In this document: in pieces, positions 1 to 5,582 of the stretch
Position numbering within the stretch: the stretch's first letter is position 1
How the letters are laid out: each line of letters begins with the position of its first letter
Source of the DNA: a virus
DNA: 42,417 nucleotides
Reading direction: 5' to 3' (one strand)
Virus record (IMG/VR): IMGVR_UViG_3300011116_000431
Location: 1 to 42,417 of that record
Made by a program: the position numbers and the translations under genes
Notes under the pieces: model-generated
The model's input: the letters and a program-made list of their open reading frames with translations, nothing else
Database searches by the model: none
What the model was told of the DNA's origin: nothing

Positions 1-10
1 GGGGGCTTTT

Positions 11-93
11 GTTTGTGCTGGACTGCCCTTATGCTGCTATCGCTGTTTTTATGCTATTTCTATGAAATAGCATAAGGGCAGTCCAGAACAAAC
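11..93. repeat. 83-base nested hairpin element, copy A
   Basis: An outer inverted repeat pairs 11-35 with 69-93 (24 of 25 pairs; the G17/A87 pair fails). Inside it a second hairpin pairs 49-60 with 64-75 around a TAT loop. The 7-mer TTATGCT occurs at 29-35 and 49-55, so the right-arm segment AGCATAA (69-75) can pair with either copy. This makes two mutually exclusive folds. The 13 bases 36-48 (GCTATCGCTGTTT) are almost identical to those in copy B at 742-824. The element directly follows what looks like the end of a terminator (GGGGGCTTTT at the window edge) and lies 34 bases before a TTGACA promoter. Confidence 0.85.
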
Positions 94-127
94 TAATTAC
101 GCCGAGAGTGAAATCAGCTGATCGGGC

Positions 128-157
128 TTGACAGGAGAGAGAGAGTACTGGAATACT
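128..157 (+). promoter_or_regulatory. Candidate promoter P1 for the rightward operon
   Basis: A perfect TTGACA -35 box at 128-133 is followed, after an 18-base spacer, by AATACT at 152-157 (4 of 6 matches to TATAAT). The spacer contains GGAGAGAGAGAG, also found in P2 at the same place relative to the -35 box. P1 lies downstream of hairpin copy A and upstream of the gene at 216. Confidence 0.6.
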
Positions 158-169
158 GTAACTATCAAC

Positions 170-184
170 CTCGAACGGTTCGAG
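170..184. promoter_or_regulatory. Perfect 15-base palindrome, operator or leader hairpin
   Basis: CTCGAAC-G-GTTCGAG is a perfect inverted repeat with a one-base centre. It lies just downstream of P1 and 31 bases before the start codon at 216. It could be an operator or a small 5' UTR hairpin; the sequence alone does not decide. Confidence 0.5.
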
Positions 185-215
185 AGAGATTAACTAAGAG
201 AAACAGGAAACGCAA

Positions 216-533
216 ATGCGAGAAATAACCCTACTAGTAAAAGACGATGTAACCTTTAATGCGTTGCAGAGCCTATACAGCACCACCTCAAGTTCAGCAA
301 TCGAGATCATCTCAGTTAATGACAAGTCTGTTACTGTCCAAGAACCAGTTATCAAGCGTTACTTGGTGACTTTCATTGGCTTTGACTTTGAATTGACCGT
401 AGAACTCGACAGTTCAGACGATGATGAGGCCGTAGTTGAGAAACTTGCTGACCAAAAGGTCTATGGTGCAATCGGTCATCACCCACTAGACTTCTCACAC
501 GAAGTCGAAGTTAAGGAAGTGGTGGTGCTTTAA
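216..533 (+). CDS. Small acidic protein of unknown function
   Basis: A 105-aa protein, first gene after promoter P1, with a weak ribosome site (CAGGAA) 7 bases before ATG. Residues about 48-105 show the pattern of the small paralogous family found further along this block (1525, 1695, 3271, 4910): a beta-strand beginning with Tyr (YLVTFIGF), then an acidic stretch (ELDSSDDDEAVVEKL) where the others have VEAxSxEEA. The N-terminal half looks like a separate strand-rich unit. No enzymatic motif is visible. Its stop overlaps the next start (TAATG). Confidence 0.75.
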   Translation: MREITLLVKDDVTFNALQSLYSTTSSSAIEIISVNDKSVTVQEPVIKRYLVTFIGFDFELTVELDSSDDDEAVVEKLADQKVYGAIGHHPLDFSHEVEVKEVVVL

Positions 534-694
534 TGTTAGTTTTAGTACTCTCCGTAATCATTGCCCTATTCGTGGGGCGTGAGTACGGTAAGTGGGAAGT
601 AAGATCCGCTATCAAAGCTGGGATCAGGATGGCTCACCAAGCGTTTCCTGATGAGCCTGATGAAGTCCAGTGGAATGAGGACTTTCTTCCCTAA
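533..694 (+). CDS. 53-aa single-pass membrane peptide
   Basis: The ATG overlaps the stop of the upstream gene (TAATG), implying coupled translation. Residues 2-14 (LVLVLSVIIALFV) form one hydrophobic segment, followed by a basic stretch and an acidic, Trp-containing tail. A strong terminator follows within 11 bases of the stop, so this closes the P1 transcription unit. A role in the membrane (holin-like or inhibitor) is possible but not shown. Confidence 0.65.
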   Translation: MLVLVLSVIIALFVGREYGKWEVRSAIKAGIRMAHQAFPDEPDEVQWNEDFLP

Positions 695-704
695 CCCGTA
701 AGCC

Positions 705-741
705 AAAACTGCCCTGTGTCGCGAGGACGCAGGGCAGTTTT
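705..741. terminator. Bidirectional intrinsic terminator
   Basis: A 12-bp perfect stem pairs 705-716 (AAAACTGCCCTG) with 730-741 (CAGGGCAGTTTT), with A- and T-tracts at its two ends. It ends the short P1 operon. Its last bases touch hairpin element copy B. Confidence 0.85.
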
Positions 742-824
742 GTTTGTTCTGGAAGCCCTTTTGCCTGCTATCGCTGTTATTTGCCTATTCCAAAGGAATA
801 GGCAAAAGGGCTTCCAGAACAAAC
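742..824. repeat. 83-base nested hairpin element, copy B
   Basis: The outer stem pairs 742-766 with 800-824 perfectly (25 bp, extendable to 740-826). The inner stem pairs 780-791 with 795-806 around an AAA loop. TTTGCCT occurs at 760-766 and 780-786, 20 bases apart exactly as in copy A, and both can pair with AGGCAAA at 800-806. The 13 bases 767-779 (GCTATCGCTGTTA) match copy A in 12 positions. Seven outer-stem pairs differ from copy A with compensating changes on both arms. It follows a terminator and precedes promoter P2. Confidence 0.88.
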
Positions 825-850
825 AAGTTTCCGCTGTTAGCGAACAGGGC

Positions 851-879
851 TTGACAATGGAGAGAGAGCCTGCTATGGG
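851..879 (+). promoter_or_regulatory. Candidate promoter P2
   Basis: TTGACA at 851-856, a 17-base spacer, then TATGGG at 874-879 preceded by TG at 871-872 (extended -10 form TGCTAT). The spacer carries GGAGAGAGAG as in P1, and the preceding GGGCTTGACA is shared by both promoters. It would drive the rightward operon starting at 1286. Confidence 0.6.
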
Positions 880-885
880 GCCGAA

Positions 886-1285
886 AGAGAAGAGAAGAGA
901 GATCGGCGGAGAGAGATCTACCTCTACTACCCTGTGTATACCCCCTATAGAACACAATAGAGAGAGAGTATTAAGGCCAACTAAACCTGCTACTGTAGCC
1001 ACTAGCCCTGCTAGTGGCAGTTAGGCTACTGTCAGTTTTGGTACACGCTTGAGCGAGGCTAAGACGAGGCCTAGAGCACATAGGGGTTTCTTACTATGTG
1101 ATAGTTTAGCTGGCCTCTCCCCCATACCACACTTCTCTCTATAAGTCAATACCCTTTCCTATAGTTTCTCTAGTAGAGAACACAAGAAAAAGATCAATCA
1201 AAACGCCATTTCTGATTTGTGTTATTGGAACTTTTATGATTAAAATAGGGGTATGTCATTATCCACTACCCGAGAGGACAATTCA
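886..1285 (+). other. Long structured non-coding leader
   Basis: Together with the terminator, hairpin and promoter before it, this makes a 591-base stretch (695-1285) without a convincing gene. It contains purine runs of GAGAGA type (889-920, 956-969), a hairpin at 998-1005/1011-1018 (GCCACTAG, 5-base loop) and a two-part stem at 1066-1071/1112-1117 and 1077-1083/1094-1100. If P2 starts near 886 the first gene has a leader of about 400 bases. Whether this is a regulatory leader or an independent small RNA cannot be read from sequence. An AT-rich segment just before 1253 could hold a second promoter. Confidence 0.4.
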
Positions 1286-1459
1286 ATGACTGAACGCTGT
1301 GCCGAATGTGGCAACTCCTACCGATCCCAACTAGCGTGGAAATCAGAACTACCAGCCTTTATGGTTGAGGATTTGACTCCCGAACAACTAACAAATCTAA
1401 TTGACTGCCTTGACGAAGCGGTTCAGATTGTCGCTATGGACTTTGGAGTTGGTCAGTAA
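1286..1459 (+). CDS. 57-aa zinc-ribbon-like peptide
   Basis: I start this at ATG 1286 because GAGAGGA lies 7 bases upstream; an in-frame ATG at 1253 would add 11 residues but has only a close AGGGG. The N-terminus has CAECGNSY (one CxxC), followed by a helix-rich acidic region. Only two adjacent cysteines plus one later Cys are present, so a full zinc site would need a partner or dimer. Function unknown. First gene of the P2 operon; its stop overlaps a TAATG. Confidence 0.6.
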   Translation: MTERCAECGNSYRSQLAWKSELPAFMVEDLTPEQLTNLIDCLDEAVQIVAMDFGVGQ

Positions 1460-1524
1460 TGTCCAACTTTGACTCTCCTGATACTTGTATCAGAATAATA
1501 AACACAGGAAATGAGGAACGCAAA

Positions 1525-1695
1525 ATGAATACATACACCGTTACGGCAGTACTAAAAGTACTCCACACCGACACCGTTGAGGCTAACAGTCTTGAGGAGG
1601 CGTGGGCGATCGTAGATGAATGGTCAGCTGACGACTTTACAGAGGACTATGATTGCTCTCGGGCTTGGGACATTCAGATTGACGAGGTACAGTAA
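1525..1695 (+). CDS. Small paralogous protein, VEAxSxEEA family, member 1
   Basis: A 56-aa protein starting MNTYTVTAVLKV. An in-frame ATG at 1459 overlaps the previous stop (TAATG), but GAGGAA 6 bases before 1525 and the family alignment favour 1525. Pattern: N-terminal strand with Tyr and alternating hydrophobics, then VEANSLEEAWAIVDEW, then an acidic tail ending in a strand (WDIQIDEV). The same layout appears in the genes at 1695, 3271 and 4910. This suggests a small beta-alpha-beta fold; no function can be assigned. Confidence 0.65.
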   Translation: MNTYTVTAVLKVLHTDTVEANSLEEAWAIVDEWSADDFTEDYDCSRAWDIQIDEVQ

Positions 1696-1883
1696 TGCCT
1701 AAGTACGATGTAGAAGTAACTGTCAAGTTTATTTATGAGGTTGAGGCAGATAGTATTGCCGAAGCCGAGCAAGAGGGCTGGAAGTGGGAAGACTACACTA
1801 TGCACTCTGAGGTCTATGAGATCACTGTAGACGAACAATACCACTACCCAAATGATGATGACGAAAACGAACAAGATGTATAA
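1695..1883 (+). CDS. Small paralogous protein, VEAxSxEEA family, member 2
   Basis: A 62-aa protein whose ATG overlaps the stop of member 1 (TAATG), so the two paralogues are adjacent and coupled. It reads YDVEVTVKFIYEVEADSIAEAEQE, then a Trp-rich turn, a strand (VYEITVDE) and an Asp/Glu-rich tail. Strand-helix-strand layout as in member 1, consistent with tandem duplication followed by divergence. Function unknown. Confidence 0.7.
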   Translation: MPKYDVEVTVKFIYEVEADSIAEAEQEGWKWEDYTMHSEVYEITVDEQYHYPNDDDENEQDV

Positions 1884-1884
1884 G

Positions 1885-2013
1885 ATGTGTGAGTGTAATA
1901 AAACGGCTAACGGCTTGCGTTCCCCTAGTAGCAACACTAGATGTGTGGGGGCTAGATACGAAACTACGGCAAGTGACAGGCAAGGCTCACACCCAAACAA
2001 CAGGAGATACTAA
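1885..2013 (+). CDS. Possible 42-aa peptide filling the gap before 2014
   Basis: An ORF from ATG 1885 to TAA 2011-2013 exactly fills the space between two real genes, its stop touching the next start. It encodes MCECNKTANG with a CxC at the start and a basic, Ser/Asn-rich remainder. No good ribosome site precedes it and the composition is unlike its neighbours, so it may instead be the leader of the gene at 2014. Confidence 0.3.
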   Translation: MCECNKTANGLRSPSSNTRCVGARYETTASDRQGSHPNNRRY

Positions 2014-2670
2014 ATGCCAAATTGGTGCTATAACTCAGTTTTGGTACACGCCAGTACCGAAGCAGAACTACAAGAGTTTATTAAGTTTGCTAAGCAGACA
2101 CACAGGGCTGAGTACTTTGATGTATTCAGTGATGAAATCAAGATTGAGGAAAACGCTCAGGGTGTTTTCTGGAACTTCATTACTCCCCCCGAAGAAATCC
2201 GAGAAGAATACTTTGGTCGCCAACCACAGTATTCAGATAGTTTGCCTGTATCTGATCCTAATTGGTGGGCACAGGCTGAGGAACGGCGTGCAGTCTCTAA
2301 CCACTGGTACGACTGGAACATAACTAACTGGGGAACTAAGTGGGACATTACCTTTGATGAATACAGCGAAAGCCACATTACTCCAACCAAAGATGGATAC
2401 GAGATGCTTTGGTACTTTGAGACGGCGTGGTCACCAGCCCAACCTGTCTATGACAAGATGGCAGAAATGTTTCCTCACCTTGAGTTTAACTACGAGATTA
2501 CGGAAGAGGGCAATTTTTACGCTGGCAAGCTTTTTTACCAGAACGGCGAACTACTGGAAAGCATATTTGTAGATAACCCTACTCACGAAGACTATCTATC
2601 TTTAGACATACCTTGCGGATCGTGCAGTAATGAGGATCTTGAAGAGTGCTACCTAATGGGGAGTGAGTAA
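2014..2670 (+). CDS. YubB/Api92-like ferredoxin-fold protein (DUF1281 type)
   Basis: A 218-aa protein opening with MPNWCYNSVLVHAS, the hallmark start of the Api92/YubB (DUF1281) group seen on plasmids and phages. It is rich in Trp and acidic residues, with PPEEIREE, WYDWNITNWGTKWD and YFETAWSPAQPVYDKMAEMF, the last typical of the family's C-terminal ferredoxin-like part. A short Cys-rich tail (PCGSCSNEDLEEC) is added at the end. CAGGAG lies 8 bases before the start. The family has no established activity; it is an accessory protein here. Confidence 0.8.
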   Translation: MPNWCYNSVLVHASTEAELQEFIKFAKQTHRAEYFDVFSDEIKIEENAQGVFWNFITPPEEIREEYFGRQPQYSDSLPVSDPNWWAQAEERRAVSNHWYDWNITNWGTKWDITFDEYSESHITPTKDGYEMLWYFETAWSPAQPVYDKMAEMFPHLEFNYEITEEGNFYAGKLFYQNGELLESIFVDNPTHEDYLSLDIPCGSCSNEDLEECYLMGSE

Positions 2671-2861
2671 TGCCTAAGCGGTGGAGCAAGACTGAACTCA
2701 ATAATCGGATTGCGACAACACCTAAGTCAAAACTGCTACACGAACTACGACTGGAGTTCTGGCAGAAGTGGGGTGAGTGTAAATGTAAGCGTGAGAACCT
2801 TGATGTTGACTTTACCCGAGCCCAGCGGTATGTTTATGTGAACGGAATAGAGGAACTGTAA
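2670..2861 (+). CDS. 63-aa basic protein of unknown function
   Basis: ATG overlaps the previous stop (TAATG) with GGGGAGTGAG just upstream. The peptide is basic at the N-terminus (MPKRWSKTELNNR) and has a CKCKRENLD element in the middle. Not recognised. The next gene again begins with a TAATG overlap, so it is part of the coupled operon. Confidence 0.65.
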   Translation: MPKRWSKTELNNRIATTPKSKLLHELRLEFWQKWGECKCKRENLDVDFTRAQRYVYVNGIEEL

Positions 2862-3025
2862 TGATCAAACACCTAAACGATTACACATTGGAAGAATTAC
2901 AGAACACTAATTGTGAGTTCTGTAGCAACAACTTAGCTGAGTATGCTTGTCAGAACTCTATGCAGGACAATGAAGCGTACTGTGTAGACTGCTGTGAGAT
3001 GCCCTGCTGTAACGATAACTACTAA
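2861..3025 (+). CDS. 54-aa cysteine-rich zinc peptide
   Basis: Starts by TAATG overlap. It holds eight cysteines: C18xxC21, C30 and a dense C-terminal CVDCCEMPCC cluster. This is enough for one or two structural metal sites. The N-terminal HLNDYTLEELQN is a likely helix. Function unknown; one of several tiny Cys-rich proteins in this operon. Confidence 0.65.
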   Translation: MIKHLNDYTLEELQNTNCEFCSNNLAEYACQNSMQDNEAYCVDCCEMPCCNDNY

Positions 3026-3038
3026 AGGAGATAATAAG

Positions 3039-3266
3039 ATGAATATTGATTACCAAATGCTACAAGAACAAATAGATTTTCTGGCTCTGCTGGCAACAGA
3101 CATAGAACTAGGTTATGTAGTCCTACCTGAGAAGTACAACACCCTAGACGCATCACCAGTTGAGTACATTGACGGAGTATGTAGTCTGCTTGATCACTTA
3201 ACTGATATTGAGATTGATCACAGTGGTACTGACTACTCTGGCAACTTACCAAAAGACGAGGTGTAA
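3039..3266 (+). CDS. 75-aa acidic helical protein
   Basis: Start placed at ATG 3039 because AAAGGAG lies 8 bases upstream. The sequence is acidic and mostly helical (YQMLQEQIDFLALLATDIEL) with no cysteines or catalytic motifs. Not recognised. Confidence 0.65.
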   Translation: MNIDYQMLQEQIDFLALLATDIELGYVVLPEKYNTLDASPVEYIDGVCSLLDHLTDIEIDHSGTDYSGNLPKDEV

Positions 3267-3270
3267 CTAA

Positions 3271-3441
3271 ATGAATAGCTATTCTGTTACGCTTGTGCGA
3301 CAAGACAAGTATGTAGTGAATGTTGAAGCCGAAAGTGAGGAAGATGCATTGACGATGGTTCAGCACTACTATTTACCTGAGGAGATGCGAAGGGTGAATA
3401 CCAAGATCATTCAATTTACAGCAAAGGAAGCAACTAAATGA
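3271..3441 (+). CDS. Small paralogous protein, VEAxSxEEA family, member 3
   Basis: A 56-aa protein from ATG 3271, four bases after the preceding stop. It begins MNSYSVTLVRQDKYVVNVEAESEEDALTM in the same register as members 1 and 2, then a short helix and a final strand (TKIIQFTAK). The stop overlaps the next start (ATGA). Confidence 0.65.
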   Translation: MNSYSVTLVRQDKYVVNVEAESEEDALTMVQHYYLPEEMRRVNTKIIQFTAKEATK

Positions 3442-3512
3442 GTTTTCAAAGCGTAATGTTAATAACGTATCTAACTGCACTTGTTGTAGTTACCTACAAG
3501 TGGACTAAATAG
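3438..3512 (+). CDS. 24-aa membrane micropeptide
   Basis: ATGA overlap with the previous gene. After MSFQS the peptide is one hydrophobic segment (VMLITYLTALVVV) ending in a Tyr/Lys/Trp interfacial stretch. Its size and layout match the peptide at 5462 and the membrane half of the one at 533. Very short, so the call rests on the overlap and the membrane character. Confidence 0.45.
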   Translation: MSFQSVMLITYLTALVVVTYKWTK

Positions 3513-3520
3513 GAGAAACT

Positions 3521-3961
3521 ATGCAGACTTTTTTACCTTACCCAAGTTACTTAGCTAGTGCCGAAGCGCTGGACTACAAGCGACTCGGCAAGCAACGAGT
3601 AGAGACTAAACAGATCTTAAACGCTCTCGGCGGTCTATCTAAAGGCTGGGTTAATCACCCTGCTACCAAAATGTGGCGTGGTTATGAGTGGTCACTGGCC
3701 AAGTACGGGCTTATTATGTGCCAAGCTTGGGTTAATCGTGGTTATAACGACACACTTACCCAGTTCTTTACTGACTACCTTGACACTTGTGAAGGTCAAC
3801 GATCGTATCCACATTGGCTAGGTGATTACAATCTACACATTAGCCACCAATCAAACTTGGTACGCAAGGATCCAACTTTTTACATTCCGATCTTTGGTAA
3901 TGTGCCTGACGATTTGCCCTATGTATGGCGTGAGGGTAAAGTGATGTATGATAATGATTAA
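3521..3961 (+). CDS. MSMEG_6728-family protein, possible endonuclease V-like glycosylase
   Basis: A 146-aa protein with GGAG 5 bases before ATG. It shows the conserved layout I associate with the actinobacterial MSMEG_6728 group: MQTFLPYPSYLASAEALD, then RLGKQRVETKQIL, HPATKMWRGYE, LIMCQAWVNRGY, and a C-terminal HQSNLVRKDPTFY...DDLPYVW block. The group is sometimes annotated as pyrimidine-dimer glycosylase/endonuclease V-like. The catalytic assignment is inference; the family membership is more secure. A DNA-repair role would suit a phage early region. Confidence 0.7.
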   Translation: MQTFLPYPSYLASAEALDYKRLGKQRVETKQILNALGGLSKGWVNHPATKMWRGYEWSLAKYGLIMCQAWVNRGYNDTLTQFFTDYLDTCEGQRSYPHWLGDYNLHISHQSNLVRKDPTFYIPIFGNVPDDLPYVWREGKVMYDND

Positions 3962-3976
3962 ATTAAGGAGAGGACA

Positions 3977-4219
3977 TTGAACTTATACCGACTTGAACTA
4001 GGCAATATCATACGAAAGAAGCGTAAAGAACAAGGTATGACGATGAGAGAGTTAGCAACAGCTGTACCGATCTCTTTGAGTTACATCAGCGAGGTTGAGA
4101 GTGGTGTAAAAGAAGTTTCATCAGATATGTTAGAGAGTATCTGTGTCAGTTTAGATACATCAATCCCAGATATCCTAGTGGAACTAGGAACTAATATGAA
4201 AGTTAAAGAGTTAATCTAA
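3977..4219 (+). CDS. ClgR-like XRE-family regulator
   Basis: Starts at TTG 3977 with AAGGAGAGG 5-10 bases upstream. The 80-aa protein is one Cro/CI helix-turn-helix: LGNIIRKKRKEQGMTMRELA, recognition region ISLSYISEVESGVKE, then SSDMLESICVSLD. The combination SLSYISEVExGxKExSSxxLxxIC is typical of actinobacterial ClgR/PopR, which switch on clp protease genes. The usual C-terminal extension of ClgR is shortened here. It could repress phage genes or act on the host ClgR regulon. Confidence 0.8.
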   Translation: MNLYRLELGNIIRKKRKEQGMTMRELATAVPISLSYISEVESGVKEVSSDMLESICVSLDTSIPDILVELGTNMKVKELI

Positions 4220-4232
4220 CTAAGGAGATAAA

Positions 4233-4607
4233 GTGAACGACAAAGATATAAACGAAATGCTACAGGAAATGCTAGTGGCTAAATTGGAAGATAACGATCT
4301 TAATACACTTGGGTATTCTTTTGAAGACTTTGTTAATAGTGTTGAAAGCATTATTGACGAGTGTGCTGAGTTACTTATAAACAAGCAAAAGGATTACGGG
4401 CCTTACAACATCTCTCGTGCTCCTGGCGGTCCACTAAACGGACTACGAGTACGGATCTATGACAAGATTAGCCGTATCAATAACTTAATAGATCAGGGTG
4501 CTGATCCTAATTACGAGTCATTGAGAGACTCATTCTTAGACTTAGCTAACTACGGAATTATTGGCTTGATGGTACTAGACGGTACTTGGCCAAAGATGGA
4601 GAAATAA
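4233..4607 (+). CDS. Nmad1/DUF1599-like protein
   Basis: GTG start at 4233 with AAGGAG 6 bases upstream; 124 aa. Residues about 38-115 carry the DUF1599 pattern: an acidic helix (IIDECAELLINKQKDYG), GLRVRIYDKISRINNLI, and ESLRDSFLDLANYGIIGLMVL. This family was proposed as nucleotide-modification-associated domain 1 and resembles all-alpha NTP pyrophosphohydrolases. In phages it is thought to act on nucleotide pools or modified bases; the substrate is unknown. Its stop overlaps the next start (TAATG). Confidence 0.75.
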   Translation: MNDKDINEMLQEMLVAKLEDNDLNTLGYSFEDFVNSVESIIDECAELLINKQKDYGPYNISRAPGGPLNGLRVRIYDKISRINNLIDQGADPNYESLRDSFLDLANYGIIGLMVLDGTWPKMEK

Positions 4608-4825
4608 TGAGTGCTACAAAACGACAGTTGGAAGACTACTTGGAGTGGTTAGATGCAGGAATAAAAGCTGGATACATTAGCTATTCATTCTGTATGACTC
4701 ACGATGGAGATCCTTATCTAACCGAAGAAGAAAACGAAGAGTGGGAGAGTGGCGGAGACCCTTGCGGGTTCGTAGTTAAACTATTACTTGAGTCAGGCCA
4801 CCCGCCAATGAATAGCGATGAGTAG
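4607..4825 (+). CDS. 72-aa acidic protein of unknown function
   Basis: Start set at ATG 4607 (TAATG overlap, GGAGAAA upstream) rather than the in-frame ATG 4586. The acidic protein has two cysteines and a C-terminal GFVVKLLLESGHP motif. Not recognised. Confidence 0.65.
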   Translation: MSATKRQLEDYLEWLDAGIKAGYISYSFCMTHDGDPYLTEEENEEWESGGDPCGFVVKLLLESGHPPMNSDE

Positions 4826-4913
4826 TTATGTATGCGGAGTGTGTTACACCCGAGAGACTACCGAAATAGACGTACCCTGTAAATTGTGCAAAGATAAAGG
4901 AGACAGTAAATGA
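4818..4913 (+). CDS. 31-aa zinc-knuckle peptide
   Basis: Overlaps the end of the upstream gene and the start of the next (TGA/ATG). It has two CxxC pairs, C6xxC9 and C21xxC24, 11 residues apart: a minimal four-cysteine zinc ribbon and little else. AAAGGAG inside its 3' end serves as ribosome site for the gene at 4910. Confidence 0.55.
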   Translation: MSSYVCGVCYTRETTEIDVPCKLCKDKGDSK

Positions 4914-5116
4914 AACAGTACACGATTGATTGGAACGAAGACTCTTATGGCAGGGCTAGCTTTTCCGCAAGAGATGAAGAACACGCTTTAGAAATACTAG
5001 CGCGGATCCGTAGCGGTGAATTACTAGAGGAAAATGTATTCATCTGGAAGAATGAGTACGAGGCCAATGAGTTTTTTACAAACTTACGAGAACTAAAACC
5101 AGTAGAGGAGAACTAA
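4910..5116 (+). CDS. Small paralogous protein, VEAxSxEEA family, member 4
   Basis: A 68-aa protein with AAAGGAG about 8 bases upstream. MKQYTIDWNEDSYGRASFSARDEEHALEIL follows the strand-then-acidic-helix register of the three other members, with SARDEEHAL in place of VEAxSxEEA. A second half (FIWKNEYEANEFFTNLREL) is helical. Function unknown. Confidence 0.7.
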   Translation: MKQYTIDWNEDSYGRASFSARDEEHALEILARIRSGELLEENVFIWKNEYEANEFFTNLRELKPVEEN

Positions 5117-5218
5117 ATGAGTTGCTACGATCGTCACGAATGGATGGAAGATGAGACTGGAGTATTCTGCAGTCAATGTTCCGTAGTACAACGAGGAGAT
5201 GATGAAGACTATGGCTAA
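5117..5218 (+). CDS. 33-aa zinc peptide
   Basis: ATG lies directly after the previous stop, with GAGGAG upstream. The peptide has C3, H7 and C18xxC21 in a very acidic background, a plausible Cys/His metal site. The next gene begins inside its 3' end (ATGGCTAA overlap). Confidence 0.55.
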   Translation: MSCYDRHEWMEDETGVFCSQCSVVQRGDDEDYG

Positions 5219-5441
5219 TAAATTTGTAGTTAATGCTTGTCCTATGAGTAACAAGCCAATGCCTAGCGAGGAGAGCCTAACTTATTGGAGGGATCCAGTA
5301 ACAAGGACCACGCGGGTATTCTGCCCAAGCTGTACTGCCTATGTCTCAGTTAATAGAATTGCTAAGACATTCCGTAAGCACAGTAAGTCATCAGTTAATG
5401 TTGAAGTTGATCAACGAAGTTTAATACAGAGTTTTGAGTAA
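5211..5441 (+). CDS. 76-aa zinc-ribbon protein
   Basis: Start taken as ATG 5211 (MANKFVVNACPMSN), 12 bases after GAGGAG and overlapping the previous stop; ATGs at 5199 and 5202 are alternatives too close to the ribosome site. It has a single early Cys (C9) and VFCPSCTAYV with CxxC, then a basic C-terminal part (KTFRKHSKSS). The early Cys plus the CxxC could bind zinc. Function unknown. Confidence 0.65.
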   Translation: MANKFVVNACPMSNKPMPSEESLTYWRDPVTRTTRVFCPSCTAYVSVNRIAKTFRKHSKSSVNVEVDQRSLIQSFE

Positions 5442-5461
5442 GCAAAAGGGAAGGAAATAAA

Positions 5462-5533
5462 ATGTGGGATCTGTTTGTAGCAGTAACGGTAGGTTTAGTT
5501 ATCTATCTTACTATTGCTAATATGAGACGATAA
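5462..5533 (+). CDS. 23-aa membrane micropeptide
   Basis: AAGGAAAT lies 5 bases before ATG 5462. MWDLF is followed by one hydrophobic span (VAVTVGLVIYLTIA) and a basic end (NMRR), giving a clear N-out/C-in charge bias. It is the last gene of the rightward operon, 9 bases before the terminator stem. Confidence 0.5.
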   Translation: MWDLFVAVTVGLVIYLTIANMRR

Positions 5534-5542
5534 AGTAAAACC

Positions 5543-5574
5543 AAAAAGCCCCAGCCAATCGGCTGGGGCTTTTT
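5543..5574. terminator. Bidirectional terminator between converging operons
   Basis: A 14-bp perfect stem (5543-5556 with 5561-5574) and an AATC loop, with A5 and T5 tracts on either side. It stops the rightward small-gene operon and the leftward reductase transcript. Confidence 0.95.
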
Positions 5575-5582
5575 GTTATGTT

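Noticed and set aside
716-1024. Open frames on both strands across 691-1024
   Set aside because: They run through the terminator, hairpin B and promoter P2, and their translations are low in sense; they are by-products of GAGAGA and palindromic sequence.
1033-2051. A 16-base exact direct repeat (CAGTTTTGGTACACGC) at 1033-1048 and 2036-2051
   Set aside because: One copy is inside a coding region and one such match is not unlikely by chance in 42 kb; there is no flanking similarity.
1889-2323. A 144-aa frame overlapping the YubB-like gene
   Set aside because: It shares the region with the clearly conserved MPNWC protein in another frame and has no recognisable features.
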